NCBI GenBank assembly: GCA_963777725.1
Contig: CAVZRR010000020.1
Coordinates: 1 to 64,000 of the forward strand
DNA: 64,000 bases
Source of the DNA: RPQJ01 sp963777725
GTDB lineage: Bacteria; Pseudomonadota; Gammaproteobacteria; Steroidobacterales; Steroidobacteraceae
Reading direction: 5' to 3'
Shown: positions 42,410 to 54,691 of the stretch, one piece after another
How the letters are laid out: every line of letters starts with the position of its first letter
Position numbering within the stretch: the first letter of the stretch is position 1
Program-made: the position numbers and the translations under genes
The notes under the pieces: generated by a model
The model's database searches: none
What the model saw: only the letters and a program-made list of their open reading frames with translations
Told to the model about the DNA's origin: nothing

Positions 42410-43465
42410 CTACTGCGTTGCGGGCGGCTCCAGCACCGCGTTTACGTCCAGGTCAAACGGTCGCTCCCGGGGCGGCACGAAGTCCTTTGGAAACCAGACG
42501 AACGACAGCCGCATCACCTGCAGCACCTCGGGGACGATGTCGATCCGCGTCAGGTAAATGCCGAAGCGATTGCCGCTCGGCAGCAGCGTGTTGTCGGAGA
42601 ACGGGAAGGAGTACGGCGACAGCGTGAACTCGATCGGCGGCGTGTGACGCTGCGACTCGCCCTCGGGGCCGAGCACCAGCGCGTAGACGCCCACCGTCTG
42701 CGCTGCCCAGTTCACGGCCCGGATGTTCACCTGGAGGCTGTCCTGGCCGTCGGGCGAGACGACGCGCAGTGGCGCGCCCTGTGCGCTGCTCGAGCACGAC
42801 AACGTGATGGAACCTCCGGCCGATGGCGATGCCGGCTCAGGGATCGCGCACGACTGCAGCCCGGCGGTCAGGTCGCTGACGTCGGAGTTCAACGAAATCT
42901 CGAGGAAGGCGGGATGCTGGCCCTCGCCGAGCGCAGCCGACGAAAGCAACGGTGCCAGTTGCCGCGAAATGACCCGGCGCGAAGTGCTGCGCAGTCGTGC
43001 GCGCGCTTCCTCGGTCTGGCCGGGTAGCGTATCGACGTATCTCAGCAATGGTCCGAGTTCGAAATGCTCGTGGAAGTTGAGCGCGAGCAGCTCGGCGAGC
43101 AGTGCGAGTCGCTGGGCACGCGGCAGGTCGGCCTGGTCGCCCGCGGCGGTCTTACCGCCCTCGCTCTGCAGCAGCGGACCGACGAGCTCGCGGAACATCG
43201 CCGAGCGCAGGTTGGTCTCCGATTCCTCGCGCTGGTTGCGCAGGGACTGCAGGTTGCTCTCGTTGGCGATCGCGATTTCGCGTTCCTTGAGCGAGTTCGT
43301 CGCGTACAGGCCGACCACCGTGGCCGCGACCGTCAATAGCGGTATCGCGAGCGTATTGACGATGTCCGCTGCGAACCGGGCGTTGGCCCTCCAGCCGCCC
43401 GTCCTGACTGGGGCCGGCGGCGACTTCGGGTCGTGCGGCGCAGTGGGTCCGGTAGCGTCCGTCAC
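42410..43465 (-). CDS. Membrane-anchored protein, unknown
   Basis: A 351-residue protein with one N-terminal helix (IVNTLAIPLLTVAATVVGLYA) followed by a coiled-coil stretch (LKEREIAIANESNLQSLRNQREESET) and a beta-rich C-terminal half with CSSSAQGAPLRVVSPDGQ. The topology suggests a single-pass membrane protein with the C-terminal region either side of the membrane. No family recognised. It follows the small secreted protein gene by nine bases, same strand. Confidence 0.65.
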   Translation of the reverse strand: MTDATGPTAPHDPKSPPAPVRTGGWRANARFAADIVNTLAIPLLTVAATVVGLYATNSLKEREIAIANESNLQSLRNQREESETNLRSAMFRELVGPLLQSEGGKTAAGDQADLPRAQRLALLAELLALNFHEHFELGPLLRYVDTLPGQTEEARARLRSTSRRVISRQLAPLLSSAALGEGQHPAFLEISLNSDVSDLTAGLQSCAIPEPASPSAGGSITLSCSSSAQGAPLRVVSPDGQDSLQVNIRAVNWAAQTVGVYALVLGPEGESQRHTPPIEFTLSPYSFPFSDNTLLPSGNRFGIYLTRIDIVPEVLQVMRLSFVWFPKDFVPPRERPFDLDVNAVLEPPATQ

Positions 43466-43474
43466 CGGCAGTCG

Positions 43475-43765
43475 TTACTTGCAGTCGATGTTGACGGTCA
43501 CCGGCTCGGACAGGCTCAGGAAGTCCTGCTCGCCCTGCCTGGGTGCCTGGCACTTCGCCTTGTACTTGCCGACCGGCAACTGCAATTGGTAGGGGCCGGA
43601 CTTCAACTGCGCCACGGTGGCGCCGGTGGCATCGACGACGACGACCGTCGTGTCCGCCGGGGTGATGGTACCGGTGACCACGTCGGCTGTGGCGGCGCGC
43701 GGCAGGATGGCCAGCGCCACGGTGCCGACGATTGTCAATGCAAGGCGATTGGCGAGGGCGTGCAT
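43475..43765 (-). CDS. Small secreted protein, unknown
   Basis: A 96-residue exported protein with signal peptide LTIVGTVALAILPRAATAD and a compact beta-rich domain (GTITPADTTVVVVDATG... YQLQLPVGKYKAKC... VTVNIDCK). Two cysteines may pair. The fold resembles a carboxypeptidase regulatory-like or Ig-like module (a TTVVVxDxTG start, a PVGKYK turn), a guess only. The start is ATG 43765; a GTG at 43774 is possible. Coupled to the preceding membrane protein gene. Confidence 0.65.
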   Translation of the reverse strand: MHALANRLALTIVGTVALAILPRAATADVVTGTITPADTTVVVVDATGATVAQLKSGPYQLQLPVGKYKAKCQAPRQGEQDFLSLSEPVTVNIDCK

Positions 43766-43831
43766 GGTACTCACTCGTTTCGAGACGGTCCGCGGAAGGT
43801 ACGCTCGGCGCCGGGTCGTGGCAACACGGGG

Positions 43832-44674
43832 CTAGCTCGCCAGCCGCAGCTGCCGTTGGATCTCTTCCTCACGCGCGTCCTCGATGACGAGCATGACGTC
43901 GTTCGGATCCACGGCGGTCGCATCCAGCGCAAACCGGCCCGTGAGCGCGCTGTCCGGCCGCAATTCGCCCTGCTCGAACAGGGACCACATTTCCCGCGCG
44001 AACTCGGTGTCGAGCAGCTCTGGTGCAAACCGGCCGAGCGACGTGCGCAGATTGTTGACGTCCCGCTCGAGCATCGCGAACGCGGCATTGTTGCCGGCGG
44101 CGTTGACGGCCTGCGGCAGGTCGATGATCACCGGCCCGTCGGGGTCAACCAGCACGTTGAACTCGGACAGGTCACCGTGCACGAGCCCGACGCACAGCAT
44201 CCGCACGACTTGCCGGATCAGGAAATCGTGGTACTCGAGGGCAGTCTCGGTGGAGAGTTCCACCTCACCGAGCCGCGGAGCAGGGTGACCGGCCGCATCG
44301 GCGACCAGTTCCATGACGAGGACACCGTCGAAGTATCCGTGGGGCTTCGGCACGCGCACGCCGGCGGCCGCGAGCTGGTACAGCGCGTCGACCTCCGCAT
44401 TCTTCCAGGCGGCTTCCTGTTCCTTGCGGCCGAAGCCCGTGCTCTTGCTGATGGCGCGGCCCTGCCGGCTGCCGCGGACCGCGCGGCCCTCCTGGTACTG
44501 GGCACGCTTCTGAAAGCTGCGGCGCGCCATGTCCTTGTAGACCTTGGCGCAACGCGTGCTCGAGCCCGCGCGCACCAGGTAGACGGTCGCCTCCTTGCCG
44601 CTTTTCAGCGAGCGGAGGACTTCGTCGATCACGCCATCGTCGATCAGGGGCTGCAGGCCAGGAGGGGTCTTCAT
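43832..44674 (-). CDS. RIO-family serine kinase
   Basis: A 280-residue RIO1-like kinase: P-loop LKSGKEATVYLVRAGS, lysine strand RCAKVYKDM, catalytic loop VGLVHGDLSEFNVLVD, metal loop PVIIDLPQAV. The NAAGNNAAFAMLERDVNNL segment is characteristic of bacterial RIO proteins. RIO kinases in bacteria are of unknown job; in archaea and eukaryotes they act in ribosome assembly. ATG 44674 after AGACCCCTCCTG-complement (GGAGGGGTCT on the other strand is not a ribosome-binding site), so the start rests on conservation. Confidence 0.88.
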   Translation of the reverse strand: MKTPPGLQPLIDDGVIDEVLRSLKSGKEATVYLVRAGSSTRCAKVYKDMARRSFQKRAQYQEGRAVRGSRQGRAISKSTGFGRKEQEAAWKNAEVDALYQLAAAGVRVPKPHGYFDGVLVMELVADAAGHPAPRLGEVELSTETALEYHDFLIRQVVRMLCVGLVHGDLSEFNVLVDPDGPVIIDLPQAVNAAGNNAAFAMLERDVNNLRTSLGRFAPELLDTEFAREMWSLFEQGELRPDSALTGRFALDATAVDPNDVMLVIEDAREEEIQRQLRLAS

Positions 44675-44794
44675 GTTTCGCTGAGGCGCCGCATGGCGGG
44701 CCGCCACGGGGCAGGAGGGCCGTGGATCATACCGATTGTCGCGAACCGCCGCATACTGGCGTACGGATCGGGTCGCAAGGGTCGGGAGACGCGG

Positions 44795-45067
44795 TTGGGC
44801 GATTGGGACGAGGAACGGGAGCGACCGCTGCCGGTCGAGGTGCCGCACAGCGAGCTATCGGCGGAGGCGCTGCATGGCGTGGTCGAATCATTCGTGCTGC
44901 GCGAGGGCACGGACTACGGCGAGCGCGACGTATCGCATGAAACCAAGATCGCGCAGGTGATCCGGCAGCTCGAGCGCGGCGAGGCACGGATCCTGTTCGA
45001 TCCGCTCGACTCGAGCATCACGATCGTGGTCGTGAACCCGGGCGACCGGCGCCCCCGGGTCGGGTAG
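44795..45067 (+). CDS. YheU-family (UPF0270) protein
   Basis: A small protein of the YheU/UPF0270 family: VEVPHSELSAEALHGVVESFVLREGTDYGERDVS is the conserved block, followed by KIAQVIRQLERGEARILFD and a C-terminal strand. YheU function is unknown. I propose the TTG at 44795, which has GGGAG nine bases upstream; the frame extends far upstream across the RIO gene on the other strand, which is shadow. Length of 90 is slightly larger than the usual 70-80 residues, so a later start at 44841-44845 is possible. Confidence 0.7.
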   Translation: MGDWDEERERPLPVEVPHSELSAEALHGVVESFVLREGTDYGERDVSHETKIAQVIRQLERGEARILFDPLDSSITIVVVNPGDRRPRVG

Positions 45068-45085
45068 CATCGCGGCCAAGAGGGG

Positions 45086-46117
45086 GTGCATGACTTGAGC
45101 AAACCAACCGTCCTGATCACCGGCATTTCCGGCTTCATCGCGAAGCATTGCGCCGTCGAGATGCTCAACGCCGGTTACGCCGTCCGCGGCACCGTGCGAT
45201 CGCTGCAGCGAGCCGCCGAGGTGCGCGATTCGCTGGCGCGTCACGCCGACGTAGCGCGGCTCGAATTCGCGCAGGCGGACCTCGAGGCGGATACCGGCTG
45301 GGATGCAGCAGTCGCCGGCTGCGCGCACGTGCTGCACGTCGCGTCGCCGTTCCCTGCGAAACAGCCGAAGGACGAACAGGACCTGATCCGCCCGGCGGTG
45401 CAGGGTACGCTCAGGGTGATGCGTGCTGCGGCTGCGGCCAAAGTCGAGCGGCTGGTGCAGACCTCGTCAATGGCCGCCGTAGCTTACGGCCACGCTCGCG
45501 ATCGCACCGCTCCGTTCACAGAGGCGGACTGGACGCAGGTCGAAGCCCCGGGCGTCACGGCTTACACGAAGTCGAAGACGCTGGCGGAGCGCGCCGCGCG
45601 CGAGTTCATCGACCAGGACCGGTCGGGCATGCATTACTCGTCGGTCAATCCGGGTCTGGTGCTGGGCCCGGCCCTCGACCGCGACATTGGCACGTCGGCC
45701 GAAATCGTCCAGATGATGCTGCAGGGCAAGTATCCCGGCGTGCCGCGCATGTCGATTGCCTGCGTCGACGTGCGCGACGTGGCGCGCATGCACCGACTCG
45801 CGGTCGAGGTCGACGCCCCGAGTGGCGGCCGTTACCTGGGATCCGCCGACTGCCTGTGGTTGATCGAGATCTCGCAGGCGATCCGGGCGAGCCTCGGTGA
45901 CGCCGCGCGCAAGGCGCCGACCCGTGTGCTGCCGGACTGGGCGGTCAGGCTGGTCGCGATCTTCGATCCGGCGGCGCGCCTGGCGGTTCCCGAACTCGGC
46001 AAGCAGCTCCAGGTGGATACGACGCTGACGCGCCGCACATTGGGCATCACGTTCATTCCGGCGGCCGAATCCGCCGCGGCAATGGCGCAGAGCCTGATCG
46101 AGCTGAAGCTGGTTTGA
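45086..46117 (+). CDS. NAD(P)-dependent epimerase/dihydroflavonol-reductase-like protein
   Basis: A 343-residue extended SDR: ITGISGFIAKHCAVEMLNAGY (GxxGxxG), VLHVASPFP, Ser-Tyr-Lys in SSMAAVAYG and YTKSKTLAE. This profile is that of dihydroflavonol-4-reductase/cinnamoyl-CoA-reductase-like enzymes, with an unknown small-carbonyl substrate. The written start is GTG 45086; a TTG at 45095 has a better ribosome-binding site (AGAGGGGG eight bases before). Tail-to-tail with the DDAH gene. Confidence 0.85.
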   Translation: MHDLSKPTVLITGISGFIAKHCAVEMLNAGYAVRGTVRSLQRAAEVRDSLARHADVARLEFAQADLEADTGWDAAVAGCAHVLHVASPFPAKQPKDEQDLIRPAVQGTLRVMRAAAAAKVERLVQTSSMAAVAYGHARDRTAPFTEADWTQVEAPGVTAYTKSKTLAERAAREFIDQDRSGMHYSSVNPGLVLGPALDRDIGTSAEIVQMMLQGKYPGVPRMSIACVDVRDVARMHRLAVEVDAPSGGRYLGSADCLWLIEISQAIRASLGDAARKAPTRVLPDWAVRLVAIFDPAARLAVPELGKQLQVDTTLTRRTLGITFIPAAESAAAMAQSLIELKLV

Positions 46118-46135
46118 GCAGCGGGTCTGCGCGAG

Positions 46136-46907
46136 TCAGGTGCCGTGCACTAGCAGACTGCAGCACGTCACGCCGGCTTCGGCCTTGACGAGTTCCGTGA
46201 GCGCAATTGGACGGACGCGCAAGTCCCTCAGCTTCAAGCCGCGCACGGGTCCGCGGAAAGTGCTGCGCGTGAATGACGGCGCCGCCGAGCGCCAGCGCGT
46301 TGCCGGCGTGCGGCTCAGTCGGATCGACTTCGATCGTACGGTTACCCGCGAAGACGGAAGGGTCGACCCAGGCGGGATTCAGCAGCAAAAGGTTCTCACC
46401 CACCTGTGTGACGCACGACTTCAGGTGCAGGCAGCCACTGAAGTGAACTGCGACGACTTCGTAGTCGAAAGGTCGCAGCAACGTGGCGAGTTGCTCGATT
46501 GCGGCAGGGCTGGAGCGCGTCGAGAGGCCTACGTACAGGCGGCGGCCCGCGACCAGCACGTCGCCGCCGTCGAGCGTGGCCGGACCCTCGATCTGCGCCA
46601 GCGGCCGGTGCGCGGCCAACGCCGCGGCGACCGGGGCCGTCTCGGGACGTCGCGAAACGGCACCGGGTCGCGTGATGATCGCGATCTCGTCGAGGACCAC
46701 GGCGGTGTCCTCGACGAAGACCGCATCCGGCAGCGTCGGCGCGGCCGGCAGCCGACGCACGGTCGCCCCAAGTTGCGACAGCAAATCCTCGTACGCGTGG
46801 TGCTCGGCCGCCGCGCGCGCGACATCGAGCGGTTCGCGCTCGAGATGCGTCAGTTCGCAGTCGGCGAGCGTCGGGCTGACCTCGCGCGTGTAGGCGACCA
46901 GCGTCAT
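46136..46907 (-). CDS. Dimethylargininase/amidinotransferase-like hydrolase, 3' frameshift
   Basis: A guanidine-group hydrolase of the DDAH/arginine deiminase superfamily. Motifs: LPDAVFVEDTAVVLDEIAI, ATLDGGDVLVAGR, and the catalytic His in GCLHLKSCVTQVG. The catalytic Cys is expected at the C-terminus; the frame runs off after LEAEGLAR, and a one-base shift near 46216 gives VRPIALTELVKAEAGVTCCSLLVHGT ending at the TGA 46136-46138, with the cysteine in place. It probably releases citrulline from methylarginines. Directly behind the MarR gene, one-base gap. Confidence 0.85.
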
Positions 46908-46908
46908 C

Positions 46909-47361
46909 TCAGCTGGCTACCAATTGCCCGGGCAGCGAAACGGTCAATCGCCCGAGCAGCGAGCCCAGCGTCGCGACTTCCTGCGCGGTCCAGCGGTCCG
47001 CGAAGACCGCGGCGGCCAGGTCCGCCAGCGTCTTGGCGCCGTCGCGCGCGAGGCGCCGACCGGCGCGCGTCAGCACGACGTAGCCCACCCGGGCATCGCG
47101 GGTGTCCTCCCCACGCGTGACGAGACCGATTTTCTCGAGCGGCGCGACCATGCGTGTGACGCTCGACTGGCTCAGGTCGAGCCGGTCGGCGAGATCGACG
47201 CGACGGAGACGACCGCCGGTCGACTGGTCGAGGTGCATCAGGAGCATCAGTTCGTTGAGCGAGAGGCCGTGCACGCCGCCGAGCTCGGCGGCAAACCGGC
47301 CCTGCAGGTACGACTGCGCCCGGATCAGGCGCAACACGGCATTCGTGGCTTCGTTTTGCAT
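46909..47361 (-). CDS. MarR-family regulator
   Basis: A 150-residue MarR protein: recognition helix and wing region in RLRRVDLADRLDLSQSSVTRMVAPLEKIGLVTRGEDTRDARVGYVVLTRAG. It probably represses its own operon with DDAH, whose ATG lies two bases after its stop. The start is ATG 47361 (MQNEATNAV), with an alternative at 47370. A perfect palindrome TACTTGC-GTAA-GCAAGTA lies 22 bp upstream, the expected operator form. The inducer may be a guanidino or arginine compound, inferred from the partner gene. Confidence 0.9.
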   Translation of the reverse strand: MQNEATNAVLRLIRAQSYLQGRFAAELGGVHGLSLNELMLLMHLDQSTGGRLRRVDLADRLDLSQSSVTRMVAPLEKIGLVTRGEDTRDARVGYVVLTRAGRRLARDGAKTLADLAAAVFADRWTAQEVATLGSLLGRLTVSLPGQLVAS

Positions 47362-47382
47362 GGCACGCATACTACCAGCAGG

Positions 47383-47400
47383 TACTTGCGTAAGCAAGTA
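47383..47400 (-). promoter_or_regulatory. MarR-type operator
   Basis: Perfect palindrome TACTTGC-GTAA-GCAAGTA, 22 bp upstream of the MarR start at 47361. A partial GCAAGTA repeat follows at 47418-47424. The form and place suit autoregulation of the MarR-DDAH operon. Confidence 0.65.
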
Positions 47401-47507
47401 ATACGCAATGACATTGCAAGTAGCGCGTGCCGGCGCCGCGGTCTCGGCCGCCGGGCCGGCGCCGGGCGCCGTGGTTTGCCGACAGCCGCGACCAGACTGT
47501 AGTCTGC

Positions 47508-49274
47508 GTGCGGTCATCCCGGTGGATTGATCAATTGCAGCTTCCCACCCAAACCATCGCGGGCTGGCTGGCCGGCCGGTTCGTCCTGTTGCTGGTCATC
47601 CTCGCGGCGCTGGTCGCCCTCGATGCGTATCGCGACGAATCCTCGTTGCTGACGGCGCAGCTGAAGGGCCTGCTCCCGGACGCCGAGCTCATCGCCCGCC
47701 TCGAGAGTGGCCGGGACAGCCTGGCGGACTTCGCTGCGGCCCAGGTGCAGGACGTCAACGAACGCTTGCAGGCCGCGCAGACGCAAACCGAGGTCGCTCT
47801 CGACCTGCGGATCTCGGTGCTGGCTCGAGAGATTGCCGCGACGGAGAGTCGCCGACGCACGAGCACGCAGAAGACGCTGGCCCTGTTGACCGGCAAGGGG
47901 TTCGAGGACGACTTGCGCACCGAGATCGAACTGCAGTTGCTGACGGCCGAGCGCGACGCGCTGCAACGCCTCCAGGGTCAACTGGCGGAGCACCGATCCT
48001 TGCTGCGGACCACGGCGCAGGATTTCGAGAACGCCCGGCTGCGCACGCTGCGGACTTATGATGCGTACCTGGCGCGAAAGGCCGCGTTGGAGCGCTTCGA
48101 GGCCGCACAGCCCATCCTCGGCCGCTTGCCCGGTGCCGCGGCGTGGCGGGAGAGAAATCGACTGGTCGAGGAGGCGAATCGTGCGGCTCGCGAGTACGAC
48201 GTGGCCGGCACGAGCTTCTACGTGGCCCGCGGTCGCCTGGCGAAGGCGCGCAGCGTCAGCCGGGTCGAGGCCGCGCTGGTCGAGTCGGCGGGTGCGTCAA
48301 TCCTGACACCGCTCGACGACCTGATCGCCACGAAGCGCGCGGCACTCGATTCTGCCGAGCGCCAGGCGGAGCGGATCCAGCGCACGGTACGGAAGGTCTT
48401 CGTCAATGCGCTGCTGATCCTCGTGCTCATCACGCTGGCACCGGTGGGAATCAAGGCGTTCTGGTACTTCGTCGTCGCACCGGCGGCGTCACGCCGGCCG
48501 CCGATTCGCCTGCGGCAGCGCGCCGGCGGCGCACCGGACGTGATCCAGACAGACTCCCAGGGCACGACGCTGCGGGCGAAAGTCTCGGCAGTCTCGCAGG
48601 AGATCCGCATCGGCGAGCACGAGGAACTGCTCGTCCACCCGGACTTCCTGCAGAGCTCGGCCGATCGCGGCCGCAAGGACACGAAGTGGGTGCTCGACTG
48701 GGGCTATCCGCTCACGAGCCTGGCCGCCGGCATGGTGGCGTTGACGCGCATCCGGGCGGCCGGCGCGGAACCGTTCGTGGTGTCGAGCAAGACCGATCCA
48801 TTCGCGGAGGTCGGTGTGCTCGAGTTGCCCGAGGGTGCGCCGCTAGTGCTGCAACCGCGCAATCTCGTCGGCGTCGTGCAGAACGTCAGCCGTCCGATCT
48901 GGATCACGCGCCACTGGCGATTCGGCCTCGGCGCGTGGATCACGTTCCAGTTCCGCTACCTGGTCTTCGAGGGGCCCGGCCGCTTGATCGTGCAGGGCTG
49001 CCGAGGCGTGAGGATCGAAGCCGCGGATCGCGGGCGCAGCATCGACCAGGGCGCTACGATCGGCTTCAGCGCGAACCTCGACTATTCGCGGCGCCGGTCG
49101 GAGACGTTCGGCGCCTACCTGATGGGGATGCGCGGCCTGTTCAACGACAATTTCTCGGGCGGCCCCGGGATCCTTGTCTACGAGGAAATGCCGTACTTCG
49201 GCCGGAAATCGGGCATCACGGGCCGCGGTCTCGAGGGCCTCACCGACGGGCTGCTGAAGGTGTTCGGAATCTGA
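47508..49274 (+). CDS. Coiled-coil membrane protein with AIM24-like C-terminal domain
   Basis: A protein of about 588 residues. One N-terminal helix (IAGWLAGRFVLLLVILAALVALDAY), a coiled-coil region of 250 residues (EIAATESRRRTSTQKTLALL, AALDSAERQAERIQRTVRK), a second helix (FVNALLILVLITLAPVGIKAFWYFVVAP) and a C-terminal AIM24-type beta domain (FEGPGRLIVQGCRGVRIEA, YFGRKSGITGRGLEG). AIM24 proteins are linked to membrane and mitochondrial-type organisation; this combination is uncommon. The start is uncertain (GTG 47508, or TTG 47530 region). The palindrome CAGACT-GT-AGTCTG (47493-47506) precedes it. Confidence 0.7.
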   Translation: MRSSRWIDQLQLPTQTIAGWLAGRFVLLLVILAALVALDAYRDESSLLTAQLKGLLPDAELIARLESGRDSLADFAAAQVQDVNERLQAAQTQTEVALDLRISVLAREIAATESRRRTSTQKTLALLTGKGFEDDLRTEIELQLLTAERDALQRLQGQLAEHRSLLRTTAQDFENARLRTLRTYDAYLARKAALERFEAAQPILGRLPGAAAWRERNRLVEEANRAAREYDVAGTSFYVARGRLAKARSVSRVEAALVESAGASILTPLDDLIATKRAALDSAERQAERIQRTVRKVFVNALLILVLITLAPVGIKAFWYFVVAPAASRRPPIRLRQRAGGAPDVIQTDSQGTTLRAKVSAVSQEIRIGEHEELLVHPDFLQSSADRGRKDTKWVLDWGYPLTSLAAGMVALTRIRAAGAEPFVVSSKTDPFAEVGVLELPEGAPLVLQPRNLVGVVQNVSRPIWITRHWRFGLGAWITFQFRYLVFEGPGRLIVQGCRGVRIEAADRGRSIDQGATIGFSANLDYSRRRSETFGAYLMGMRGLFNDNFSGGPGILVYEEMPYFGRKSGITGRGLEGLTDGLLKVFGI

Positions 49275-49283
49275 TCGCGGGGC

Positions 49284-51485
49284 TCAGCCGTTGGCCCACT
49301 TCATGATGTCGTCTACGGCGGCATCGGGCAGGTCGAGCGCCGCGCCGAGCTCCTCGATGCGCTGGCGGCCGAGATGGCGGGCTCCGCCGCGCTCCAGCCA
49401 GTCCTCGAAATCGCGCGCCTTGAGCGGCGGGGAGACGAGCTGGCCCTGGATCTCGTCGCAGCCGAGCGCGCGCAACATCTCGACGGTCCCGGCATCGTCA
49501 ATGCCGTCCGCGACGGAACGGATCTGCATGGCTCGCGCCATCGCCAGCACCGCAGCCGTGACGCCCTGCGCCCACGGATCCGTGTAGAGATCGGCCATCA
49601 GCGCGCGATCGAGCTTCATCGAGTTGAACGGCACGCGGCGGATCTGGCCGAGCGAGGAATGCCCGGTGCCGAAGTCGTCGATGCCGATGCGCACGCCGCG
49701 CTTGCGGAGGTCCGCGAGCACGGCGTGGGCTGCGTCCGGAGCGTCGATGATGCTCGCCTCGGACAACTCGATCTGCAGCGCGTCGGCCGGCAGCCGGTGG
49801 CGCTCGATGGCCGTCTGGATCGTCGTCACCAGCCGCGGATCCCGCAGCTGGCGGCCGGACAGGCGGGTGGACGCGAAAAAGACCTGCTCGTAGCGCTCGT
49901 GCCATCCAACCAGCGTCCGGCAAGCTTCCTCGAGCATCCAGCGCTCGATCTCGTCGATGATGCCCGCTTCCTCGGCGATCGCGGTGAACTCCTCGCGACG
50001 GATCGCGCCGAACTGCGGGTGATCCCAGCGCACCAGGCACTCGACGCCGGTCAGTTCGAACTTGTCGATCGAGACGCGCGGCTGGTAGACGAGCTGCAAC
50101 TCGCGGCGCTCCACGGCGCCGCGCAGCGAGGACTCGATCAGCAGGCGCCGGCGCAGCTGGGCCTGTGGCAAAGGCGAGTAGAACGTGCAGCTGCGTGGGT
50201 CCGTGGCGAGATCGGCGGCCGAGTGCGCGTTGACCAGCAATTGCTCGGCGCTGGTGGTGTCGCCTTCCGCCAGCGCGACGCCCGCGCTGATCGCGGGCAC
50301 GTAGTCGGCGTCGGCCTGCAGGGCCTGCGCAGCGATTGACTCGAGCACGGCGTGCGTGACGGTCGCGATGTGCTCCGCCGAAACCCGGCTGCGCAACAGG
50401 ATCGACAGTTCGCCGTCCGCGGTGCGACAGACCGACGGCAGGTCGGTGCGCCACAGGATGGTGCCGCCATGGCTGATTCGCTCGAGCTCGCCTTCGATGC
50501 GTCGGGCCATCTGCACGATCAGCTTGTCCGCCGCCTCGAGGCCCTGCGCCTGCGCGACGCGATCGAAGTTGTGCACGCGGAACGCGACGACGCCGAACGC
50601 GGCCGAGCTCGAGGCCTCCTTGAGGGCCAGCGCGACCTGCTCGGAGAGGTGGCGGCGGTTCGGCAGGCCCGTCGGCGTATCGAAGTAGGACAGCAGCCGG
50701 ACGGTTTCCTCGGCCCGGTGCAATCGAGTGAGGTCCTGCAGCGTCACGATGACCACGCCATCGCCGGCGCCGTCCGCGCCCGCGACGAGGTCCGCCTCCT
50801 GGTGCACGCAGATCACGCTGCCATCCGGCTTGCGGATCCGGTGGTCGAGGCCGAAGCGACCGTGGCCCGTCGCGCAGGTGATGAAGGCCTTGCGGGCGTC
50901 GTCGCGCTCCGCCGAGTCGAGCAGCGCGACGAAGTCCTCGTAACGGGCGAGGCGGCCGGCGTCGACGCCGAGCAGCTCACCGAGCATCGGCGAAACGTGC
51001 ACGGTGCTGCCGTCGATCGCGATTTCCCAGTGCCCGACGCGCGCGATGCTCTGGGCAAGCAGCAGCTTCGAGCGGCTCGAGCGGAGTTCCTGCTGCAGCG
51101 CGCGATCCCGCAGCAGGAATCGCACCCGCTCGACGAGCAGCCGGGGGTTCATGCCCTTCTGCGCGAAATCGCTGGCGCCGGCGGCATAGGCGTCGCTGAT
51201 GGCGGGCAGGTCGTTGCGACTCGTCAGCATCAGGATTGGCACGAACTGGCTGCCGGCCTGCTCGCGGATCCGGCGGCAAGCCTCGATCCCGGTGAGTTTC
51301 GGCATCATCACGTCGAGCACGACGCAGTCGGGTTGCACCAGGGCGAACTGCTGCACGGCTTCTTCGCCGTCGGCGGCCGTATGCACGAGGAATCCCGCGC
51401 CGGCGAGCGCGGCCTCGGCGAGCATCAGGTGCGACGGATCGTCGTCGGCGATCAGGATGGTCGTCATCTCGGTGGTCTGGTTCAT
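49284..51485 (-). CDS. REC-PAS-GGDEF-EAL signalling protein with degenerate catalytic motifs
   Basis: A 733-residue cyclic-di-GMP-type protein: receiver domain (VVLDVMMPKLTG holds the phospho-Asp, ILMLTSRND the Thr/Ser), a PAS region (HWEIAIDGSTVHVS), GGDEF-like and EAL-like domains. The GGDEF motif is ADGEL, so cyclase activity is doubtful. In the EAL domain the signature reads ECLVRW, the usual metal Asn is Arg (ASTRLSGRQL) and AEGVET reads ADGIDD, so phosphodiesterase activity is doubtful too. It is probably an output or scaffold of the hybrid kinase encoded 14 bp upstream. Confidence 0.85.
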   Translation of the reverse strand: MNQTTEMTTILIADDDPSHLMLAEAALAGAGFLVHTAADGEEAVQQFALVQPDCVVLDVMMPKLTGIEACRRIREQAGSQFVPILMLTSRNDLPAISDAYAAGASDFAQKGMNPRLLVERVRFLLRDRALQQELRSSRSKLLLAQSIARVGHWEIAIDGSTVHVSPMLGELLGVDAGRLARYEDFVALLDSAERDDARKAFITCATGHGRFGLDHRIRKPDGSVICVHQEADLVAGADGAGDGVVIVTLQDLTRLHRAEETVRLLSYFDTPTGLPNRRHLSEQVALALKEASSSAAFGVVAFRVHNFDRVAQAQGLEAADKLIVQMARRIEGELERISHGGTILWRTDLPSVCRTADGELSILLRSRVSAEHIATVTHAVLESIAAQALQADADYVPAISAGVALAEGDTTSAEQLLVNAHSAADLATDPRSCTFYSPLPQAQLRRRLLIESSLRGAVERRELQLVYQPRVSIDKFELTGVECLVRWDHPQFGAIRREEFTAIAEEAGIIDEIERWMLEEACRTLVGWHERYEQVFFASTRLSGRQLRDPRLVTTIQTAIERHRLPADALQIELSEASIIDAPDAAHAVLADLRKRGVRIGIDDFGTGHSSLGQIRRVPFNSMKLDRALMADLYTDPWAQGVTAAVLAMARAMQIRSVADGIDDAGTVEMLRALGCDEIQGQLVSPPLKARDFEDWLERGGARHLGRQRIEELGAALDLPDAAVDDIMKWANG

Positions 51486-51499
51486 GGGTCGTGTGTTCC

Positions 51500-54457
<2,958 letters not shown>

Positions 54458-54691
54458 GCCTGCCCGTCAATTCAGGGATGTTGCCGAGCCTACGCGCGCA
54501 GGTGACATAAGGAGAAACAGCCCGGGACAGAACTGAGAAGTGGCGCAACAATCGCCTCCCCGGTCCCCGGTCCCCGGGGCCGGGCCGGGTCGTGATCGTG
54601 CCCCTGTACAAGGGAAACCAGCCGGAGTCAGGGGGCGAAAGGGGGAATGTCGCCAGCATCCCCCGGCGGCATCCCTGAAAGGAGATTTCCA

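Noticed and set aside
43433..45067. Long plus-strand open frame over the small secreted protein and RIO kinase genes
   Set aside because: Its body is antisense to conserved RIO kinase motifs and has arginine-rich, low-complexity composition; only the last 90 codons (YheU) are real.
54580..54640. G/C-rich block with CCCCGGT repeated as a G-quadruplex or regulatory site
   Set aside because: Runs are short and irregular, and the region is an ordinary GC-rich leader between divergent genes; no supporting signal.
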